From Olivibacter sp036959255 (GTDB lineage: Bacteria > Bacteroidota > Bacteroidia > Sphingobacteriales > Sphingobacteriaceae): 64,000 nucleotides of DNA. Every line of letters begins with the position of its first letter. Positions within the stretch are counted from its first letter, which is position 1. Of this stretch, positions 25,506-35,165 are shown piece after piece. Both the position numbers and the translations under genes were made by a program. Location: positions 1,426,001 to 1,490,000 of the forward strand of contig NZ_JAWMTI010000001.1 in the NCBI RefSeq assembly GCF_036959255.1. Reading direction: 5' to 3'. The notes beneath the pieces were generated by a model. It was given only the letters and a program-made list of their open reading frames with translations. It did not search any database and was not told the DNA's origin.

Positions 25506-26642
25506 ATGAAAACAGCATTAATTACAGGAATTACAGGACAAGATGGTGCCTATTTAGCGGAATTTTTACTCAAAAAAGGTTACCGCGTGCATGGTGTAAA
25601 GCGGCGAAGCTCGCTCTTCAATACCGATCGGATTGATCATCTGTATCAAGATCCACATGAGGCGAATCCAAAGTTCACGTTGCATTATGGCGACTTGACG
25701 GATTCTACCAATCTCATTCGTCTCGTACAAGAAACACAACCCGATGAAATTTACAATTTAGCGGCGCAGAGCCATGTGAAAGTCAGTTTTGACACACCCG
25801 AATATACAGCCAATGCGGATGGTTTAGGTATGCTCCGTTTATTGGAAGCGGTAAGGCTTTTGGGTATGACATCGAAATGCCGGATTTATCAGGCATCTAC
25901 CTCTGAGCTCTACGGACTAGTACAGGCCGTACCGCAAAGTGAAACGACTCCCTTCTATCCACGATCACCCTATGCTGTAGCGAAACTATATGCCTATTGG
26001 ATTACGGTCAATTACCGGGAAGCCTATAGTATGTATGCTTGCAATGGCATTTTGTTTAATCATGAAAGCCCCATACGAGGAGAGACATTTGTGACCAGAA
26101 AAATCACGCGTGCGGTTTCCAAGATTGCCCTCGGTTTACAAGATCGATTGTATTTAGGGAATCTTTCCGCCCAGCGCGACTGGGGACATGCGAAGGATTA
26201 TGTTGAAGCGATATGGCTCATTCTGCAACAAGAACTGGCAGAAGATTATGTAATCGCCACTGGTGTAACTACCACCGTACGGGACTTTGTACGGATGAGC
26301 TTTGCCCATGTAGGGATAGAGGTCGAATTTAGTGGAAAAGACGAACAAGAGAAAGGTGTTATTATTGATGCAGACGAGAAGAGGTTGATGGAACTTGGTA
26401 TTGATCCTGACAACATCAAATTCGGACAAACAGTGGTTAAGGTAGATCCTACTTATTTCAGACCAACGGAAGTTGATTTACTCATTGGGGATGCAACGAA
26501 AGCACAGACTAAACTCGGATGGAAACCCAAATATAACCTGAAAAGTCTGGTAGCGGACATGATGGAATCCGATTTACATCTTATGCGTAAAGAAGAATAC
26601 CTCAAAAAGGGAGGCTTTAACACCATGAATTACTTTGAGTAG
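25506..26642 (+). CDS. gmd: GDP-mannose 4,6-dehydratase
   Basis: 378 aa short-chain dehydrogenase/reductase converting GDP-mannose to GDP-4-keto-6-deoxymannose, precursor of GDP-fucose and related sugars. The NADP-binding loop GITGQDGAYLAEFL, catalytic YxxxK (YAVAKLYAYW) and QRDWGHAKDYVEA are clear. Start 25506 is chosen over an in-frame start 40 codons upstream, which lacks homology. The usual partner fcl (GDP-fucose synthase) is not next to it. Confidence 0.95.
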   Translation: MKTALITGITGQDGAYLAEFLLKKGYRVHGVKRRSSLFNTDRIDHLYQDPHEANPKFTLHYGDLTDSTNLIRLVQETQPDEIYNLAAQSHVKVSFDTPEYTANADGLGMLRLLEAVRLLGMTSKCRIYQASTSELYGLVQAVPQSETTPFYPRSPYAVAKLYAYWITVNYREAYSMYACNGILFNHESPIRGETFVTRKITRAVSKIALGLQDRLYLGNLSAQRDWGHAKDYVEAIWLILQQELAEDYVIATGVTTTVRDFVRMSFAHVGIEVEFSGKDEQEKGVIIDADEKRLMELGIDPDNIKFGQTVVKVDPTYFRPTEVDLLIGDATKAQTKLGWKPKYNLKSLVADMMESDLHLMRKEEYLKKGGFNTMNYFE

Positions 26643-26656
26643 CGTACCCGCTACTC
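26637..26656. terminator. Terminator-like hairpin overlapping gmd stop
   Basis: GAGTAGCG and CGCTACTC form a perfect 8-bp stem with loop TACC; the gmd TAG stop is inside the left arm. It lies between convergent gmd and the beta-galactosidase gene. No strong T-run follows. Confidence 0.5.
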
Positions 26657-26668
26657 ATATTCCATCTC

Positions 26669-29600
26669 TTATTGTCTTCTCACATAATCGGCTGCATCGC
26701 CATCTAAAATGCCGTAAGGAAGTAGGCTAAAACTAAAGTTGATCGGTTCTTTCGCAATTTGATATTGCGGAAGTGTAATAGGGCCGCAACTACCATTACC
26801 TAATCCACGTTGAGCGTAATCAATATTGAGTATAATTTGAGGTCTAGCCTTCAGCTCATAGGGGTGTTTGGCATTGTGCAAATCTCTTTCCGTATAATGC
26901 GAAGCACTAAAGCCAAATTTGTCGTCCGCTACAATGATTACCCCCTGATTATTCTTGTTGGTAAGCTTCAACCATTTGGTATCCTCGCGATTCGCCATAC
27001 TTTGGGGACGCATATAAGGGGTGCCTAATTGTTCGATGGTACTTTGGTAACGGCCAAAAAAAGCTGCCTGCTTACGATCCACATAGTTCTCATGCGGGCC
27101 TCGGCCCAGCCATTCAACCATCTCATGGCCGGCATTAATGGCCGTTGTGAAACCGATACGCGCCAAAGGAAGTCCCTCTTTATTCGGATTGATAAATGCC
27201 GAAACATGGATAACACCATTGCCATATACGGTGTATATCAGGTTGAGCGGGATTTTATAACCCGATTTTGTGCTTGCAATGACCGATGCGTTCACTTGCA
27301 CTGATTTACGACTACCTTGGTTGATATTAAAATCATTCACCTGAAATGAAAGCGAATCGTAGCCCTCTTTTTCCCAGGGGATTGCTTGTCCCCAATCTTT
27401 ATCACGATCGTTATCAAGCGTAGCGCGATAGATATTCAATTTGAAGCCATTTTCAAGACCTTCAATCAGTTGATTGTTACGGTAAGCTAAGGACGAGATC
27501 ATGCCATTCTTGCGATTGAAACCAACGTGGAATTCTTTGCCGATCAAGGTGGCCTCATCTTCCTTCTGCAATACAATAACGTCAGGTAACGTCGTTACGG
27601 TATCCAAATAGCTAAGCTGTGCCGGTGCCCTGTAAGGAAGCGCAAATTGTTCTGTCGCTAGTACTGTTCCCTTCGGTGCCCAAGGTTCGTCCTTGGTAGA
27701 TTTAACATAAAGTTGCAAATAATAGGAAGCTCCCGGGGCTAGTAATGGACGTTGAATCGGTACACGTAAGATTGTACTATCGCCGGCGGGCAGATTGAGG
27801 GAAGGAATGACCCCTTGTTGAATCTCCTTACCATCCGCTGTCAATACCCAATCCAATGTAAAATTATTCAGATCCAAAAAAGCATACTTATTCTTAATAC
27901 TCACTGTACCTTCTGTAAGGTTAGCTGCGGTAAAACCGACATATTGATATACTTTTTTTACTTCCTCTAACTTGGCTGTTGGTTTTCGATCCGGTGTCAA
28001 TATTCCGTCCATACAGAAGTTCCCGTCATTCGGTTTATCGCCAAAATCGCCACCATAAGCATAGAAAGTCTGCCCGGTTGCCGCCCCAGGTATTTGCTTG
28101 CTCAGCCCATGGTCTACCCACTCCCAAATACAGCCACCGATAAGGCGCGGGTGACTTTCAATGACATCCCAATATTCTTTCAAATTTCCCATAGCATTTC
28201 CCATGGCATGACCATACTCGCACATTAAAAAGGGCTTTGTACTAACTGTTTGTCCACTCTTCAATAAGTTAGCGACAGAAGGGTACATTGTCGATTCAAT
28301 ATCCGCCACTTCATTATAGCTTTCAAAATGGACTGGTCTCGTTGTGTCAATAGCCAGCACAGCTTCGCGGGCTGCCTTAAAATTTTCGTGTCCCCACGAT
28401 TCATTCCCTAAAGACCATATAATAATTGATGGGTGGTTTTTATCCCTTTGCACCATCCGTTTATGCCGATCAATGTAAGCTGGTTTCCAGCTCAGGCTAT
28501 TGCCTAAATCCGCTTTCGCGCCATGTGTCTCCAAATCCGCTTCATCAATCACATAAAGACCATATTCATCACATAATTTATACCAGCGCGGATCGTTGGG
28601 GTAATGTGAAGTACGTACCGTATTGATGTTATTTTGCTTCATCAGCTGGATGTCTTCCAACATACTTTCATAAGGAACGGCTTTACCATAAAGGGGATGC
28701 GTTTCATGCCGATTAACACCCTTCAATAAAACCGGTTTATTATTTATGTATAGCCGACTATTTTTGATTTCGATTTTTCTGAAACCAAATTTACTCGATA
28801 AAACTTCTGTCACTTGATCCTGCTTGTCTTTCAAGGTGAGGATTACCGTATAAAGATAAGGTGTTTCTGCCGACCACAACTTTGGGTTTTGGATCGTGCT
28901 CTTCAATTGATAGGCCGCGTCCTCTTCCTTTTTTCCAAAGAGATTTCCCAAACCGATTTTTCTATTAATACGTTCTTCCATTTTAGAGGAAAGCGCAAGT
29001 TCCTTACCCTCTGCATCCAAAATCTTTACACTAAGGCTTCCCACCGCGTCTCCACCTTTTCCATCATTTTTTAACCAAGTGTCCACGATAAAGCTTGCTG
29101 ATGAAAGATCGTCCGTTAGTATCGATTTCAGGAAAAAGTCGCGTATATGTAATTTAGGGGCGGCGTTTAAATAGACATTTCGATGGATACCGGCCAATCG
29201 GAACATATCCTGATCTTCCAAATAACTACCATCGCTCCATTTATACACTTCTACAGCGATTAAATTTTGCTGCCCCGTTTGCACATATTCCGTAATATCG
29301 AAAGAAGCCCCTGTCATACTGCCTTCGCTATAGCCAATCTTCTCTCCATTTACCCATACATAGAAAGCACTTTGCACCCCGTCAAAATTTAAGAAAATTT
29401 GTTTGTCGGCCCAGTTGGAAGGGATTTCTATCTTGCGTCGATACGAACCCACCGGATTTGGTTCCTTGTGCTTGGTCCAAGAAGTATCAACCGCTTTCAT
29501 GATTTTAGGAGGTTCCACTTTAAACGGATAGGTGATATTCGTATAGATGGGGGTACCATATCCGTTCACCTCCCAAGTTGAAGGAACTGTCAATTCTTTC

Positions 29601-29890
29601 CATTGGCTATCATTAAAGCCTTTTTTATAAAACTCTTTGGGGCGTTCATTCGGGCTTTTTACCCAATTAAATTTCCATAAGCCGTTTAAGCTTTTGTAGA
29701 GCGACGAATTAGAATCTATCGTTGCAATAGCCTGCTGCTCATTATCAAAAGGAATAGCCGTGGCATGACTTGGCAGTTTATTAATTTCAAATACTTTTTC
29801 ATTCTCCCAATCGCGCTGCTGTGCAGCAAGGGGCAATACCGCACCCATAAAAAGAATAAGACTATATAGATAACGATCTACTACGTTCAT
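26669..29890 (-). CDS. Secreted GH2 beta-galactosidase
   Basis: 1073 aa, LacZ-type five-domain enzyme. A signal peptide (MNVVDRYLYSLILFMGAVLP, then LAAQQ) points to the periplasm. The sugar-binding domain has LNGLWKFNWVKSP and VPSTWEVNGYGTPIYTN. The catalytic domain has RTSHYPNDPRWYKLCDEYGL, acid/base E497 (SLGNESWGH) and nucleophile E558 (CEYGHAMGNAMG). The C-terminal beta-gal small-chain domain ends with GPITLPQYQI. It probably releases galactose from oligosaccharides; the neighbouring AraC gene might control it. Confidence 0.94.
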   Translation of the reverse strand: MNVVDRYLYSLILFMGAVLPLAAQQRDWENEKVFEINKLPSHATAIPFDNEQQAIATIDSNSSLYKSLNGLWKFNWVKSPNERPKEFYKKGFNDSQWKELTVPSTWEVNGYGTPIYTNITYPFKVEPPKIMKAVDTSWTKHKEPNPVGSYRRKIEIPSNWADKQIFLNFDGVQSAFYVWVNGEKIGYSEGSMTGASFDITEYVQTGQQNLIAVEVYKWSDGSYLEDQDMFRLAGIHRNVYLNAAPKLHIRDFFLKSILTDDLSSASFIVDTWLKNDGKGGDAVGSLSVKILDAEGKELALSSKMEERINRKIGLGNLFGKKEEDAAYQLKSTIQNPKLWSAETPYLYTVILTLKDKQDQVTEVLSSKFGFRKIEIKNSRLYINNKPVLLKGVNRHETHPLYGKAVPYESMLEDIQLMKQNNINTVRTSHYPNDPRWYKLCDEYGLYVIDEADLETHGAKADLGNSLSWKPAYIDRHKRMVQRDKNHPSIIIWSLGNESWGHENFKAAREAVLAIDTTRPVHFESYNEVADIESTMYPSVANLLKSGQTVSTKPFLMCEYGHAMGNAMGNLKEYWDVIESHPRLIGGCIWEWVDHGLSKQIPGAATGQTFYAYGGDFGDKPNDGNFCMDGILTPDRKPTAKLEEVKKVYQYVGFTAANLTEGTVSIKNKYAFLDLNNFTLDWVLTADGKEIQQGVIPSLNLPAGDSTILRVPIQRPLLAPGASYYLQLYVKSTKDEPWAPKGTVLATEQFALPYRAPAQLSYLDTVTTLPDVIVLQKEDEATLIGKEFHVGFNRKNGMISSLAYRNNQLIEGLENGFKLNIYRATLDNDRDKDWGQAIPWEKEGYDSLSFQVNDFNINQGSRKSVQVNASVIASTKSGYKIPLNLIYTVYGNGVIHVSAFINPNKEGLPLARIGFTTAINAGHEMVEWLGRGPHENYVDRKQAAFFGRYQSTIEQLGTPYMRPQSMANREDTKWLKLTNKNNQGVIIVADDKFGFSASHYTERDLHNAKHPYELKARPQIILNIDYAQRGLGNGSCGPITLPQYQIAKEPINFSFSLLPYGILDGDAADYVRRQ

Positions 29891-29983
29891 GTACGTTTGT
29901 TTTAGTGGCCTAGTACCCGCCTTACTGAGGAGCCTGAACTAACGGAATCCATCAATTAATGAATCGACGAGTATCGTGATTGG

Positions 29984-29991
29984 CAAAGATA
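29984..29991 (-). promoter_or_regulatory. -7 element upstream of the beta-galactosidase gene
   Basis: TATCTTTG on the minus strand, an exact TAnnTTTG match about 94 bases before the start codon. No TTTG is visible at the -33 position. Confidence 0.4.
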
Positions 29992-30041
29992 TCATTTTAC
30001 TCTACTAGAACGTAATAGTTAAGCCGAACGTATGGCGATTG

Positions 30042-30055
30042 TTACGCATGCGTAA
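30042..30055. promoter_or_regulatory. 14-bp perfect palindrome, possible operator
   Basis: TTACGCATGCGTAA lies between the 3' end of the AraC gene and the -7 element of the beta-galactosidase gene, about 50 bases upstream of that element. Position and symmetry fit a dimeric regulator site; no T-run suits it as a terminator of the AraC transcript. Confidence 0.35.
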
Positions 30056-30087
30056 TTTTTGTGATTCGTTTATAATCGATTTCAGCT

Positions 30088-30903
30088 TTATATGCGTTCC
30101 TCGGGAATGGTGCCGTTCAGTTGCTGAAATTCAGTAGGACGTTGCCCCATAATACTATAAAAGGTATTACTGAAAGCCGAAATACTGTTATAGCCCACCC
30201 GGTAAGCGATCTCACTGATTGATAAATCCTCTTTAATCAAATACTCCATTGCTTTAATAATCCGCGTTAATTTGAGGTATTGAAAAAAAGGCATATTCAA
30301 AATGGTTTTGAACAAGCGCGATAAAGTTCTTTCGCTAAATCCGAATTCCTTTCCCAAAACATCCAATGTCAAATTATCGGCGATATGTTGATGGATATAT
30401 ACCAACACCGGCCGTAAGCGCATATTATCTGTAGTTGGTAGCGCAATCGGCAGTGGATGTAAACTAATTAATGGCAAAATGTTTTTCATCGTATTCAGAA
30501 AATCATAGGCTTTGGAACCCGGAAAGAGATCCCCATGCCATCTTTCAGAAAAGAGCAGCATTTCCAATAACAGATTGCTCACCGGGTAAATACCCATTTT
30601 TTTGAAAAAATCATCTTCGGTTCGTTCCGGATCAAAATGGATAGTTCGTACTTTAACCGAAGGGTATCGATGGTGGAAGCGGTGCTTTACGCCCGCAGGA
30701 ATCCAAGCATAATGCCGTGCGGGTAAGAAATAGGAACGATCTTCCGTATGAAGAAAAATGACACCGCCCTCCACATAAGTCAATTGCCCCTTATGGTGAC
30801 TATGCAGTTCCAGCTGATCGCCATAATGGCTGTACCATAAGTAGGTGCTGTTCGGGTGTTGGTCGAGCGCCGATAAATATTCGCTGATGGTTACACTATT
30901 CAT
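30088..30903 (-). CDS. AraC family transcriptional regulator with cupin sensor domain
   Basis: 271 aa. The N-terminal half is a cupin-like ligand domain (HSHHKGQLTYVEGGVIFLHT, then IPAGVKHRFHH). The C-terminal double helix-turn-helix contains LDVLGKEFGFSERTLSRLFK and ISEIAYRVGYNSISAFSNTF. It is divergent from the TolC-EmrA-EmrB operon with 86 bases between starts, so that operon is its likeliest target. The beta-galactosidase gene on the other side is an alternative. Confidence 0.9.
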   Translation of the reverse strand: MNSVTISEYLSALDQHPNSTYLWYSHYGDQLELHSHHKGQLTYVEGGVIFLHTEDRSYFLPARHYAWIPAGVKHRFHHRYPSVKVRTIHFDPERTEDDFFKKMGIYPVSNLLLEMLLFSERWHGDLFPGSKAYDFLNTMKNILPLISLHPLPIALPTTDNMRLRPVLVYIHQHIADNLTLDVLGKEFGFSERTLSRLFKTILNMPFFQYLKLTRIIKAMEYLIKEDLSISEIAYRVGYNSISAFSNTFYSIMGQRPTEFQQLNGTIPEERI

Positions 30904-30989
30904 ATGGCGTGTTTAAGCAAAAGTATGTCATTTTAGAGAAAAATAAGAAAGTTAAATATTTCGACCTTTGTGGTGTCATTAAATAAATC

Positions 30990-32330
30990 ATGAACTTTCT
31001 AAATTATAACATAGCACGGGGCTTATGCCTGGTGGCAACGGTGCTATTTCCATTCTTTGGAAGGGCGCAGCAGCCGATGTCTGAGACTTTGAGTCTGGAA
31101 AGAGCCTGGCAGTTGGCCGATAGTAATAGCAAAAAAATCCAAGCAAGCGAAATTGACGTGCAAAGCAGTGCAGCCCGCTTGCAAGTTGCAAAAGATGAGC
31201 GGTTACCCGAGGTCTCTATCAATGGGCAATACGCCTATGTGTTTAACATGCCAATTTATGAAGAAGGCTTGTTTCATACCCCCAAGCAGTTCCCGATTGA
31301 TCGAAAATATTACAAAGCAGGGGCCGAAGCTTATCTTAATCTGTATAGTGGAGGTAAAACCGAACGTGAAATTAAATATGCCAAAAAAGAACAAGAAGTA
31401 GCGCAGGTAGAACATCATCAAACCAGGGCCGATATCCATTTTAACGTAGCCGTTCATTATTACGATGTCTATCGAAACAAAGCTTATCGAGCCCTTTTGC
31501 AACAAGATATTAAAGAGCGCGAAAAGCAACTGGAGGAGATCAAGCAATTATACGCCAATGGCACTGTGCTGAAAAGTGATGTGTTACGGGCAGAATTACG
31601 CTTATCCAAACAACGCATGCTGCTTGTAGAAATCAACAACAGCATTAAAATCGCAGGACAACACCTTAATATATTAATAGGTAAACCGGACGAGTGCCCG
31701 ATTGAATTCGATGTCGATACTAAGAGGGACACGGCTTTATTTCAATTACAATCTTTGCAAGCCTATATTGATGAAGCCCATGCCCATGCTTTTAAAGGAA
31801 TATTATCGGAGAAGGCAAAAGAATTGCTTGCCCTCCAATTGCAGCAAGTAAAATCGAATACCTCACCGAAGATAGGCTTCTTTGCCGAGTATGGCTATGG
31901 CTATCCTCAAATACAATTTTATCCTTATAGTTTAGCCCTGTATGGTTCAGGAATGGCGGGGATAAAGCTGCAAATTCCCATCTCGGGTTTATATACCAAT
32001 AAACATCGAGTAAAGGAAGCATCATTAGCCCTTAAACAGCAGGCAATAGCTGCTGAAGATGCTCATGATGCAATAAGACAGGAGGTAGAAGAAGCTTACT
32101 TACGTTGTACTGAAGCGTTGGCGAAAATCGAAGTAGCTAAAGAAAATATTGCTCAGGCTACCGAAAGTTATCGCATTACACGTAACACCTATTTCAATCA
32201 ACTTTCACTGCTGACCGATTTTCTGGATGCAGAAACACAGTTGCTGCAATCTCAGTTCGAACTGTCGACCGCAAAAGCAAACGCACAAGTACAATTTTAC
32301 AAATTACAAAGAACGATTGGCAATTTATAA
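30990..32330 (+). CDS. TolC family outer membrane efflux protein
   Basis: 446 aa with N-terminal signal peptide (to about GRAQQ). Two repeats of long helices rich in Gln/Glu/Ala (for example ASEIDVQSSAARLQVAKDER and TEALAKIEVAKENIAQATES) flank beta segments, the TolC/OEP layout. First gene of a three-gene tripartite pump; the gap to the next gene is 5 bases. It exports substrates through the outer membrane. Confidence 0.9.
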   Translation: MNFLNYNIARGLCLVATVLFPFFGRAQQPMSETLSLERAWQLADSNSKKIQASEIDVQSSAARLQVAKDERLPEVSINGQYAYVFNMPIYEEGLFHTPKQFPIDRKYYKAGAEAYLNLYSGGKTEREIKYAKKEQEVAQVEHHQTRADIHFNVAVHYYDVYRNKAYRALLQQDIKEREKQLEEIKQLYANGTVLKSDVLRAELRLSKQRMLLVEINNSIKIAGQHLNILIGKPDECPIEFDVDTKRDTALFQLQSLQAYIDEAHAHAFKGILSEKAKELLALQLQQVKSNTSPKIGFFAEYGYGYPQIQFYPYSLALYGSGMAGIKLQIPISGLYTNKHRVKEASLALKQQAIAAEDAHDAIRQEVEEAYLRCTEALAKIEVAKENIAQATESYRITRNTYFNQLSLLTDFLDAETQLLQSQFELSTAKANAQVQFYKLQRTIGNL

Positions 32331-32335
32331 TAGCA

Positions 32336-33388
32336 ATGGCAACACAAAAACAATCATCATCTGATAAGATAATTACACGTGTCACAACAGTAATCGCTTT
32401 GATCTTAGTGATCGCGCTTCTCATTTGGGGTGTTCGTACGCTGGTTTCTTATTATCGTTTCGAAGAGACCAACGATGCGCAGGTAGACGAATATATTAAT
32501 CCCATTACCTCCCGTGTGAACGGTTATATACAACAAGTTCGTTTTGAAGAAAATCAAAGCGTGCGTAAGGGTGATACTTTGGTTATTATCGACAATAGTG
32601 AATATGCTGCTCAACAGGAGGAGGCAACCGCTTCTCTCATGAATGCACGTGCCCAAGTTGTTGTATTACAGAGCAACATTCAAACGGCGAACAAAGGGGC
32701 CGCCGTTGATCAATCACATATCAGCGCCGCCAAAGCAAAACTGGTAAAGCAAGAGCAAGAATTCAATCGCTATCAAAAGCTCTATGAGGCTGAATCGGCC
32801 ACTAAACAACAGCTGGAAGCAGTAGAGAGTGCTTTAGAGGTTGCGAAAGCGGAATACTTGGCGAGCACCGACGCCTATGCTGCCGCTTTATCGAAGGCAA
32901 ATGACATCCGGGTGCAAGCGGACGTATTAGCGGCAGAAATTAAACGTCGGGAAGCCGTCTTGCAACGGAGTACATTGAATACCGATTATACGGTTATCCG
33001 GGCACCCTATGATGGAAAAATGGGACGACGAAGCATTCAACCGGGACAACTCGTACAGCCTGGACAAACTTTGGCGTTTATTATCGATCGTTGCTCAGGT
33101 AAATGGGTCGTCGCTAACTTTAAGGAAACCCAGATCCAGCATATGCAGGTAGGTAAAGAAGTTTCGATTTCAGTAGATGCCTATCCCGATCGGACGTTTC
33201 GTGGGAAAATCGAATCGCTTTCGGGAGCTACCGGTTCGCGGTATTCACTCTTACCGCCCGATAATTCAACGGGTAATTTCGTGAAGATTGCACAGCGTAT
33301 CCCTGTCCGTATCCGCTTGGAAGGCCGAGATATCGAACTTCTAAATGCCGGTATGAATGCCGTTGTACGCGTTAGAAAAGGAGAATAA
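32336..33388 (+). CDS. HlyD/EmrA family periplasmic adaptor subunit
   Basis: 350 aa. One transmembrane segment near residues 20-38 (VIALILVIALLIWGVRTLVS), then the biotinyl-lipoyl-like half NDAQVDEYINPITSRVNGYI, a long coiled-coil hairpin, the second half YTVIRAPYDGKMGRRSIQPG and a beta-barrel domain. This is the EmrA type that joins an MFS pump to TolC. The stop codon is one base before the next start. Confidence 0.92.
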   Translation: MATQKQSSSDKIITRVTTVIALILVIALLIWGVRTLVSYYRFEETNDAQVDEYINPITSRVNGYIQQVRFEENQSVRKGDTLVIIDNSEYAAQQEEATASLMNARAQVVVLQSNIQTANKGAAVDQSHISAAKAKLVKQEQEFNRYQKLYEAESATKQQLEAVESALEVAKAEYLASTDAYAAALSKANDIRVQADVLAAEIKRREAVLQRSTLNTDYTVIRAPYDGKMGRRSIQPGQLVQPGQTLAFIIDRCSGKWVVANFKETQIQHMQVGKEVSISVDAYPDRTFRGKIESLSGATGSRYSLLPPDNSTGNFVKIAQRIPVRIRLEGRDIELLNAGMNAVVRVRKGE

Positions 33389-33389
33389 T

Positions 33390-34982
33390 ATGGCAGAAAA
33401 ACCATTGTTTAAAGCTTGGGTACCGCGCTGGTTGATTTTTGTGACCACCCTATTGCTTCTATTACCCACCTTATTGCTTTTTGCTATGTCAACTGCCAAC
33501 GTCTCGGCTGCCGTGGGCTATTACGGTGTTGAACCTGCTGACGTGCAATTCTCCTTGCTGGTTTTCTATGCAGCTATTGCGGCGTTTACGCCATTGGAGG
33601 CTCGTTTTTTTAATCGGATTGCCACTAAAGAGTATTTACTCATCTGCTTGAGTTTGCAGCTGGTTTTTGCTTATGGTGTGTACCATAGCCATCATTTAGG
33701 TGTGATCTTACCGATCCGGTTTCTGCAGGGGATTGTGAATTGCGGTACGACTAGTATTTGCCTGAATTTGCTTTTCCGTCAACTGAAGTCAAACTATGCA
33801 CGGGAAATTGGTTATTCCATTTTCTATGGATTGATTTTATGTGTCGCCCCATTAACTTCATTAATGGCCGCCCCGCTTATTGATCAATACGATTATAACG
33901 TGATTTACAAGGCCATCACCTTTTGTATTATACCGGGGGCCGTGATGTTATTAAGTATTATACATAATGTACGTCTCAGTCGTAAAACTCCGCTTTATCA
34001 ATTAGATTGGGTTAGCTTTGTGTTATACGCCTGCTCCCTCATATTGATTGCTTATATATTAGTATATGGACAACAGTTGAACTGGTTTGATAGCGCTGTT
34101 ATCCGATATGGTGCTTTTTTGGTTCCGTTCTTGTTGTTGTTGAATTATTGGCGACAACGATCGCTTAAAAGGCCTTACGTACATGTTGAGATCTTTCGGT
34201 ATAAAAATAGCTGGATCGGTTTACTTTTGTTGGTTATTCTTTATTTGGTACGGGGCAGTTTCAACTTAACCAGTCAATATTTTTCACAAGTTTTGGAAAT
34301 GGATCCTATTCATACTTATCGTTTTTTATTGTGGAATATTTTAGGGATTGTTATTGGCTGTACGATTTCGACCCGACTGATTATTTTAAAGAAGTCCCTT
34401 CAAGCTCTTTGGTGTGTCGGCTTTGCTTTGTTGGCCGTTTATCATACCACTATGATTTACTTTTTTTCTATAGAAGCAAGTCCGAACCATTATATCTTGT
34501 TGCTGATACTACAAGGCATGGGGGCCGGCTTGTTGATGGGGCCTATTGTGTTATTTATTATTTCTTCGGTACCAACGGCTTTGAGTAAATCCGCCTCTGC
34601 TATCGGTGTTTTTGTTCGCTTTACCACCTTTTCTTTGAGTTTGGCTTCGTTGAATTTCTATCAGCTGTATTTCGAAAAAGTACATGGCGACAAGTTATCT
34701 GAAGGGCTGAATCAAAGCAATCCTTTATTTGAACAAAGACTCTCCCTCTATCAGCATGCCTTGGCCGGCAGAGGACTAGCATTCGATCAAGCGGGAAAGG
34801 CGGCGAAGGTTTTATTAGGAAAAAGAATCCAAAAGCAAGATTTTCTGCTGTTCTGTATGGATTATTATCAACTGATGGCCCTTCTCTGTGTAGTGACCAT
34901 TGCGCTGATTTTACTGATGCCGATCATTAACAAGACGGTTATTAATGTGAAAAACAAACAACCGGCAGCAGCGGGGTTTTAG
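33390..34982 (+). CDS. MFS transporter, EmrB/DHA2-like drug exporter
   Basis: 530 aa integral membrane protein with at least twelve hydrophobic segments. Start 33390 (MAEKPLFKAWVPRW) follows directly on the adaptor gene; an earlier in-frame start lies inside it. Loop motifs are degenerate compared with E. coli EmrB, but the order TolC-EmrA-MFS supports the role. Together the three would export drugs or hydrophobic metabolites across both membranes, presumably under the divergent AraC regulator. Confidence 0.87.
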   Translation: MAEKPLFKAWVPRWLIFVTTLLLLLPTLLLFAMSTANVSAAVGYYGVEPADVQFSLLVFYAAIAAFTPLEARFFNRIATKEYLLICLSLQLVFAYGVYHSHHLGVILPIRFLQGIVNCGTTSICLNLLFRQLKSNYAREIGYSIFYGLILCVAPLTSLMAAPLIDQYDYNVIYKAITFCIIPGAVMLLSIIHNVRLSRKTPLYQLDWVSFVLYACSLILIAYILVYGQQLNWFDSAVIRYGAFLVPFLLLLNYWRQRSLKRPYVHVEIFRYKNSWIGLLLLVILYLVRGSFNLTSQYFSQVLEMDPIHTYRFLLWNILGIVIGCTISTRLIILKKSLQALWCVGFALLAVYHTTMIYFFSIEASPNHYILLLILQGMGAGLLMGPIVLFIISSVPTALSKSASAIGVFVRFTTFSLSLASLNFYQLYFEKVHGDKLSEGLNQSNPLFEQRLSLYQHALAGRGLAFDQAGKAAKVLLGKRIQKQDFLLFCMDYYQLMALLCVVTIALILLMPIINKTVINVKNKQPAAAGF

Positions 34983-34989
34983 CTTTTTT

Positions 34990-35031
34990 TATTGGTTGTT
35001 AGCTATTAGCTACTGGCTATTAGCTGTTGGA
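34990..35031 (+). repeat. Degenerate heptamer repeat tract
   Basis: Six units in exact 7-nt register: TATTGGT, TGTTAGC, TATTAGC, TACTGGC, TATTAGC, TGTTGGA. It starts just after the stop codon of the MFS gene. Confidence 0.8.
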
Positions 35032-35113
35032 GCTGTTATTGCTCTAGGGGGATAAATGCTACACACTTGCTTGCCCAAACAGCTCCTTACAAGGAAAAGC
35101 TGGATCATTAAAT

Positions 35114-35148
35114 AAAAAGGCTCAATTGCATTGCAATTGAGCCTTTTT
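35114..35148. terminator. Bidirectional intrinsic terminator
   Basis: AAAAAGGCTCAATTGCA and its complement TGCAATTGAGCCTTTTT form an uninterrupted stem between the convergent MFS and DUF1080 genes, with A- and T-runs serving both strands. Confidence 0.9.
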
Positions 35149-35165
35149 ATTATACGAATAACGAA

